From UBA910 sp964369145 (GTDB lineage: Bacteria; Patescibacteriota; Minisyncoccia; Phycocordibacterales; DATDWN01), in NCBI GenBank assembly GCA_964369145.1, contig CAYJEE010000021.1:1-8623 (forward strand): a stretch of 8,623 bases of DNA, in the 5' to 3' direction. A program made the position numbers and the translations under genes. The notes beneath the pieces are model-generated. The model worked only from the letters and a program-made list of their open reading frames with translations, did not search any database and had not been told where the DNA came from. Positions 5,785 to 8,623 of this stretch are shown piece after piece; the first letter of the stretch is position 1; the number at the start of each line of letters is the position of its first letter.

Positions 5785-5806
5785 ACGGCAGTATGCCGTT
5801 TTTTTT
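5785..5806 (+). terminator. Rho-independent terminator of unit 1
   Basis: Stem ACGGCA (5785-5790) with TGCCGT (5794-5799), loop GTA, followed by eight T (5799-5806). Confidence 0.85.
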
Positions 5807-5824
5807 CGTGTAAAAAATAATATA

Positions 5825-5833
5825 TGGTAAGAT
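5825..5833 (+). promoter_or_regulatory. Extended -10 promoter of intergenic unit 2
   Basis: TG-G-TAAGAT (5825-5833). The predicted start, about seven bases downstream, falls at 5840, exactly where the 5' hairpin of unit 2 begins. No clear -35. Confidence 0.5.
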
Positions 5834-5839
5834 TTTGTA

Positions 5840-5959
5840 GGTAGAGAAATCTACCAGAAAGGAGCAGTAGGACAACCGGGGAGTGGGGAGTGCTGCACTT
5901 CTGAGTACTCTTCACAACTCGGCCATCGTATCGTAAGGACAGCTTCGCTGTTCTTTTTT
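5840..5959 (+). ncRNA. Intergenic unit 2: candidate ~120-nt small RNA
   Basis: Not a recognised family. The predicted RNA opens with a perfect hairpin, GGTAGA-GAAA-TCTACC (5840-5855), a GNRA-capped stem of the kind that protects 5' ends. Next is a purine-rich stretch with AGAAAGGAG (5856-5864) and no start codon at SD distance. A long imperfect stem follows (about 5876-5922, GAGTG and GGAGT pairing with ACTCT and CACAACTC). It ends at a terminator. A GTG at 5883 opens 17 codons to a TAA at 5934, but it lies 18 bases from the SD-like sequence, so coding is unlikely. The AAAGGAG stretch could pair with anti-SD-like loops such as that of unit 1. Confidence 0.55.
5935..5959 (+). terminator. Rho-independent terminator of unit 2
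   Basis: AAGGACAGC (5935-5943), loop TTC, GCTGTTCTT (5947-5955) with one G-U pair, running into six T (5954-5959). Confidence 0.85.
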
Positions 5960-6021
5960 GTTCATTAACACTAGGGGAATTTGGTTGCGGAATAAGTTTT
6001 CCACATGTCGATTAAATTTGA

Positions 6022-6050
6022 TTGACATTTATATTCAACTATATTAGATT
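6022..6050 (+). promoter_or_regulatory. Promoter of intergenic unit 3
   Basis: Consensus -35 TTGACA (6022-6027), 17-base spacer, -10 TAGATT (6045-6050); predicted start near 6057. The -35 is the only perfect consensus in the window. The flanking AT-rich sequence (5960-6021) shows nothing else. Confidence 0.7.
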
Positions 6051-6056
6051 TAGATA

Positions 6057-6177
6057 CAGAAGAGATTGCTGTCGTAGGTGTTGTGACAGGGAAATGTCCC
6101 GACACAGTCACAAATCAAAAACAGATTCTCTCTAACTAAGCGCTCCCTCGAAAGGGGAGAAAAAAGGAGTTACTCCA
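6057..6177 (+). promoter_or_regulatory. Structured ~120-nt leader of unit 3
   Basis: Helices by eye: TTGTGAC/GTCACAA (6081-6087, 6107-6113) around GGGA/TCCC (6089-6092, 6097-6100); alternatively TGTCG/CGACA (6070-6074, 6100-6104), which excludes part of the first fold; then CTCCCT/GGGGAG with loop CGAAA (6143-6159). The SD GGAG (6166-6169) can pair with CTCC (6173-6176) just before the ATG. Competing helices and a self-pairing SD suggest regulated translation, possibly a riboswitch-like leader or thermosensor. No known riboswitch consensus is recognised. Confidence 0.4.
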
Positions 6178-6315
6178 ATGTACAAGTGTCACTCGGCGAC
6201 CATGTCGCCTCCCGAAACCTCCAGCATTGGCAAAGAAGGAAAGAAGACCCCGGCCCCCACTGCCCCCCACCCCGCCGCCCCCACCCCCGCATGCGCCATG
6301 GCCCCGACCTCCTAG
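6178..6315 (+). CDS. Possible 45-residue Pro/Ala/Thr-rich peptide, unknown function
   Basis: The ATG at 6178 has an SD (AAAAGGAG, ending 6169) with an eight-base spacer. The product begins MYKCHSATMSPPETSS, has a basic middle (GKEGKK) and a low-complexity tail of Pro, Ala and Thr (PAPTAPHPAAPTP) with a second Cys near the end, and stops at TAG 6313-6315. No signal peptide or membrane segment. Codon use in the tail is almost all GCC, CCC and ACC, quite unlike the neighbouring genes. An internal hairpin GGCGAC-CAT-GTCGCC (6195-6209) lies near the start. Promoter, leader, SD and terminator fit a translated unit, but an RNA whose C-rich tract is the functional part is also possible. Confidence 0.45.
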   Translation: MYKCHSATMSPPETSSIGKEGKKTPAPTAPHPAAPTPACAMAPTS

Positions 6316-6333
6316 GTTGGGCGAAGGCAAAAT

Positions 6334-6384
6334 CCCGGAAGGGTCTGTCATTTGACAGACTCCTTTCCGGGGTTTCTTTTTTTT
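6334..6384 (+). terminator. Strong rho-independent terminator of unit 3
   Basis: A 16-bp stem, CCCGGAAGGGTCTGTC (6334-6349) with 6354-6371, with two single-base bulges and loop ATTT, followed by a T-rich tract (6373-6384). Confidence 0.92.
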
Positions 6385-6403
6385 ATTCCAACTAGCTGCG
6401 AGT

Positions 6404-6431
6404 GAAATGAAAGAGTAACCTCTTTCATTTC
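6404..6431. repeat. Perfect 12-bp inverted repeat upstream of uvrB
   Basis: GAAATGAAAGAG (6404-6415), loop TAAC, CTCTTTCATTTC (6420-6431). No T run follows on either strand, so it is probably not a terminator. It lies about 55 bases upstream of the uvrB -10 and could be an operator or a hairpin element. It does not match the LexA boxes I know. Confidence 0.6.
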
Positions 6432-6482
6432 CGAGATGCGACGTTGGAACAAAGGTAATACCATTTATTTACTTTTACAGTG

Positions 6483-6491
6483 TGGTATAGT
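6483..6491 (+). promoter_or_regulatory. Extended -10 of uvrB, leaderless type
   Basis: TG-G-TATAGT (6483-6491), then seven bases to the ATG at 6499. A weak -35, TTTATT, lies at 6464-6469 (16-base spacer). No SD is present. The -10 sits within a short imperfect tandem repeat (GTGTGGTATA, GTGTGGTTTA, 6480-6499). Confidence 0.6.
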
Positions 6492-6498
6492 GTGGTTT

Positions 6499-8623
6499 AT
6501 GAGTATTTTTAATTTAAAAAGCGAATACGCTCCAGCAGGAGACCAGCCAAAAGCGATCGAGTCGCTTGTTTCTGGTGTCAAAAAAGGTCTCCAGCATCAG
6601 ACTCTTGTGGGAGTGACCGGATCAGGAAAGACATACACCGCAGCCAATGTGATAGCTCAGATCGGCAAGCCGACTCTCGTCATCGCTCACAACAAAACTC
6701 TCGCCGCACAGCTCGCTCAGGAATACCGAGAGTTTTTCCCTGACAATGCAGTGCACTATTTTGTGTCCTACTATGACTACTATCAGCCAGAGGCATACAT
6801 GCCGACGACCGACACCTTTATCGAAAAAGAAGCAACGATCAATGAAGAAATCGAGCGACTTCGACATGCCTCGACTCAGGCACTCCTCACTAGTAAAGAT
6901 GTGATTATTGTTGCATCTGTGTCGTGTATTTACGGCCTCGGAAGTCCTGTGGAATATGAAAAAGTAAATATGAAAATAGAGCAGGGGATGAAGATCACTC
7001 GCGCAGACTTTATCAGACGTCTCGTCGATATTCATTTTGAGCGTACTCCTGCAGACCTTACTCCAGGAAGTTTTCGTGCACTTGGAAACACTGTGGAGAT
7101 CATGCCAGTTTCAGAAANNNNNNNNNNNNNNNNNNNNNNNNNNNNNNNNNNNNNNNNNNNNNNNNNNNNNNNNNNNNNNNNNNNNNNNNNNNNNNNNNNN
7201 NNNNNNNNNNNNNNNNNCCAGGAAGTTTTCGTGCACTTGGAAACACTGTGGAGATCATGCCAGTTTCAGAAAAAATTGTCTTTCGTATCGAGCTCTCGCC
7301 AGAAGGTATTACAGAAATTTTGAAACTCGACCCGGTCACTCGAAGTGTGCTCGAGACTGTACGTGTATTTTATCTTTTTCCTGCAAAACATTTTATCAGC
7401 AGTAAAGAAGCATCAGAAAAGGCGTTTAAGACGATCAAAGCAGAGCTCGCATCGCAACTTAAAGTATTTGAGAAAGAAGGAAAGGTGCTCGAAGCAGAGC
7501 GTATCAAACGTCGTACGACCTATGACCTCGCTATGATCAAAGAGATGGGATACTGCAGCGGCATCGAAAACTATTCACGACACTTTTCCGGCAAACTTCC
7601 TGGAGAAGCACCTGATACATTGCTTTCATATTTTCCACACAAGGCCGATGGTACCCCAGACTTTTTGACGATTATCGATGAGTCGCATGTGACCGTACCA
7701 CAGCTTGGTGGTATGTTTGCTGGAGACTCATCTCGAAAGGAGACATTGGTAAACTTTGGTTTTCGTCTTCCGTCTGCAAAAGACAACCGTCCACTCAAAT
7801 TTGCAGAGTTTGAAAAAGCAGTCGGGCAGACTATCTACACCACCGCGACTCCAAGTGTGTATGAAAAAGAAAAAAGTCAAAACATGGTGGAGCAGGTGAT
7901 CCGTCCAACAGGACTAACTGATCCAGAGGTGGAAGTGCGCCCGATTATCGAAAGAGGAAAATATCGAGGGCAGATTTTTGACCTTATTGCCGAAGCAGAA
8001 AAAGAAATCAAAAAAGGTGGACGAGTGATCGCGACGACGCTCACGAAAAAAATGGCAGAAGACCTGACTGAATTTCTAAAAGAGAAAAAGATAAAAGCAG
8101 AGTATATTCACAGTGATATCAAAACCATACAACGTATTGAAATCCTGACAGAGTTTCGTCGAGGAACATTTGATGTGATTGTGGGAGTAAACCTGCTCCG
8201 AGAAGGTCTCGATCTGCCAGAGGTGACATTGATCGGTATTCTCGATGCAGACAAAGAAGGTTTTTTGCGTTCAGAGACTGCACTCGTGCAGATTATTGGT
8301 CGTGCAGCGAGAAATGTGGAAGGGCGAGTGATCTTGTACGCAGACCGACTGACAGGGTCTATGGAGCGTGCGATGGCAGAGACAAAGCGTCGTCGAGATA
8401 TTCAGGTGGCATACAATACCAAACACGGCATCACTCCAAAAACAATTATTAAACAAATCAAAGATATTACCGACCAGCTCCAGTCAAAACACGACAAGAC
8501 AGTGCTTGGTATGATCGCATTTGATCAAAAGATGATGGGAGGCGAGGCGAAGCTCACTCGAAAGGGAATTGAGAAACTCATAAAGCAGAAAGAGCGTCAG
8601 ATGCAGGCTTCGGTTAAAATTCT
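6499..8623 (+). CDS. uvrB: Excinuclease ABC subunit B (3' partial; interrupted by an artificial gap)
   Basis: UvrB is the damage-verifying helicase-fold subunit of UvrABC nucleotide excision repair; it receives DNA from UvrA and recruits UvrC. Residues 38-45 are the Walker A motif GVTGSGKT; the DNA-clamping beta-hairpin reads YFVSYYDYYQPEAYMP (87-102); a DESH box has its Asp codon at 7677-7679; the last helicase motifs contain LLREGLDLPEV and IIGRAARN. The frame shifts at the N run 7118-7217, but 7063-7117 and 7218-7272 are the same 55 bases. Removing 155 bases restores one open frame of about 656 codons with no stop to the window end. The start of the C-terminal UVR domain (KLIKQKERQMQ) is visible, so perhaps 20-30 residues are missing. 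ATG 6499 is chosen over the upstream in-frame start at 6436, which lies before the promoter. Confidence 0.96.
7118..7217. other. Artificial scaffold gap (100 N) inside uvrB
   Basis: Flanked by identical 55-base copies, 7063-7117 and 7218-7272. The contigs overlap and no sequence appears to be missing. The spurious 155 bases break the uvrB frame. Confidence 0.92.
7218..7272 (+). repeat. Duplicate copy of a uvrB segment (assembly artefact)
   Basis: Exact copy of 7063-7117, encoding PGSFRALGNTVEIMPVSE. It appears twice only because the scaffolder did not merge overlapping contig ends. Confidence 0.92.

Larger units (their letters stand above)
5553..5806 (+). ncRNA. Intergenic unit 1: structured ~250-nt transcript with SD and overlapping micro-ORFs
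   Basis: Not a recognised RNA family. It is bounded by a promoter and a terminator. Predicted helices by eye: CCCATT/AGTGGG near the start of the first micro-ORF; GAACCAT/ATGGTTC (5627-5633, 5641-5647); GCACAC/GTGTGC with loop CTCCT (5676-5681, 5687-5692); a stem with a GCGGG/CCCGC core around 5694-5712; and GAAGGGGGGTG (5738-5748) with CATCCCTCTTC (5761-5771), 11 pairs including two G-U. The 11-mer GAAGGGGGGTG also occurs at 5655-5665, so the downstream strand has two alternative partners. A CCTCCT (5681-5686) is complementary to the SD AGGAGG (5576-5581). It may be a regulated peptide mRNA, an attenuator or an sRNA. Confidence 0.5.

Noticed and set aside
5556..5915. 119-residue - strand frame across units 1 and 2 (and a 97-residue one at 5582-5875)
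   Set aside because: No recognisable domain or SD. It crosses two hairpins and a terminator, and the + strand signals explain the sequence better.
5883..5936. 17-codon GTG frame in unit 2
   Set aside because: It is 18 bases from the SD-like sequence, and its first codons lie in a predicted stem. Unit 2 is better explained as non-coding.
5553..5959. preQ1 riboswitch linked to tgt
   Set aside because: The units lie downstream of tgt, and neither preQ1-I nor preQ1-II consensus segments could be recognised.
6136..6351. 71-residue Gly-rich - strand frame
   Set aside because: A by-product of the C-rich tract read backwards; it includes half of the unit 3 terminator and has no SD.
6344..6359. CTGT...ACAG palindrome resembling an E. 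coli LexA box
   Set aside because: The spacer is six bases rather than eight, and the sequence is the inner part of the unit 3 terminator stem.
7037..7405. + strand frame spanning the third N run
   Set aside because: A wrong-frame reading of uvrB caused by the duplicated 55 bases.

Overview
The window looks like a bacterial metagenome scaffold, probably from a Patescibacteria/CPR (Parcubacteria-like) organism. That placement is an inference. It rests on compact housekeeping genes, most of which lack a Shine-Dalgarno (SD) sequence, on -10 boxes lying 6-8 bases before the start codon, on standard stop codons with no in-frame TGA read through, and on the scaffold style. No rRNA, tRNA, CRISPR array or transposase gene was seen. 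Three runs of exactly 100 N interrupt the sequence. Two of them (3623-3722, 7118-7217) are flanked by identical 55-base copies, so the contig ends overlap and no sequence is missing there. The first (1281-1380) has no such overlap and is a real gap.

Layout: xseA (5' truncated) and xseB form an overlapping + strand pair for exonuclease VII. Facing them across the real gap on the - strand is a LOG-family Rossmann protein fused to a pterin-4a-carbinolamine dehydratase domain, preceded on the same strand by an RluF-like 23S rRNA pseudouridine synthase. Divergent from the latter is a membrane-anchored FKBP prolyl isomerase. A small membrane protein of unknown function lies on the - strand at 3848-4081, back to back with tgt (tRNA-guanine transglycosylase). 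After 1.1 kb without a conventional gene, uvrB (nucleotide excision repair) runs off the right edge.

The 1.1 kb between tgt and uvrB (5367-6498) is the unusual part. It starts with a 152-bp element bounded by a perfect 23-bp inverted repeat with two nested hairpins. Three consecutive compact transcription units follow, each with its own recognisable promoter and rho-independent terminator. Unit 1 has a strong SD and two micro-ORFs overlapping as TGATG, embedded in dense secondary structure. Unit 2 looks like a ~120-nt small RNA whose first bases form a GAAA-capped hairpin. Unit 3 has a structured ~120-nt leader, an SD and a 45-residue Pro/Ala/Thr-rich ORF encoded by an extremely C-rich tract. 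I recognise none of the three.

Functionally the window mixes DNA repair (xseAB, uvrB), RNA modification (rluF-like, tgt) and protein folding (FKBP). Most genes have their own promoter, so apart from xseAB there is little sign of operon structure. A recurring feature is that uvrB, tgt, the FKBP gene, the rluF-like gene and the LOG-PCD gene all seem to be transcribed as leaderless mRNAs, whereas the small membrane protein and the intergenic micro-ORFs carry SD sequences.
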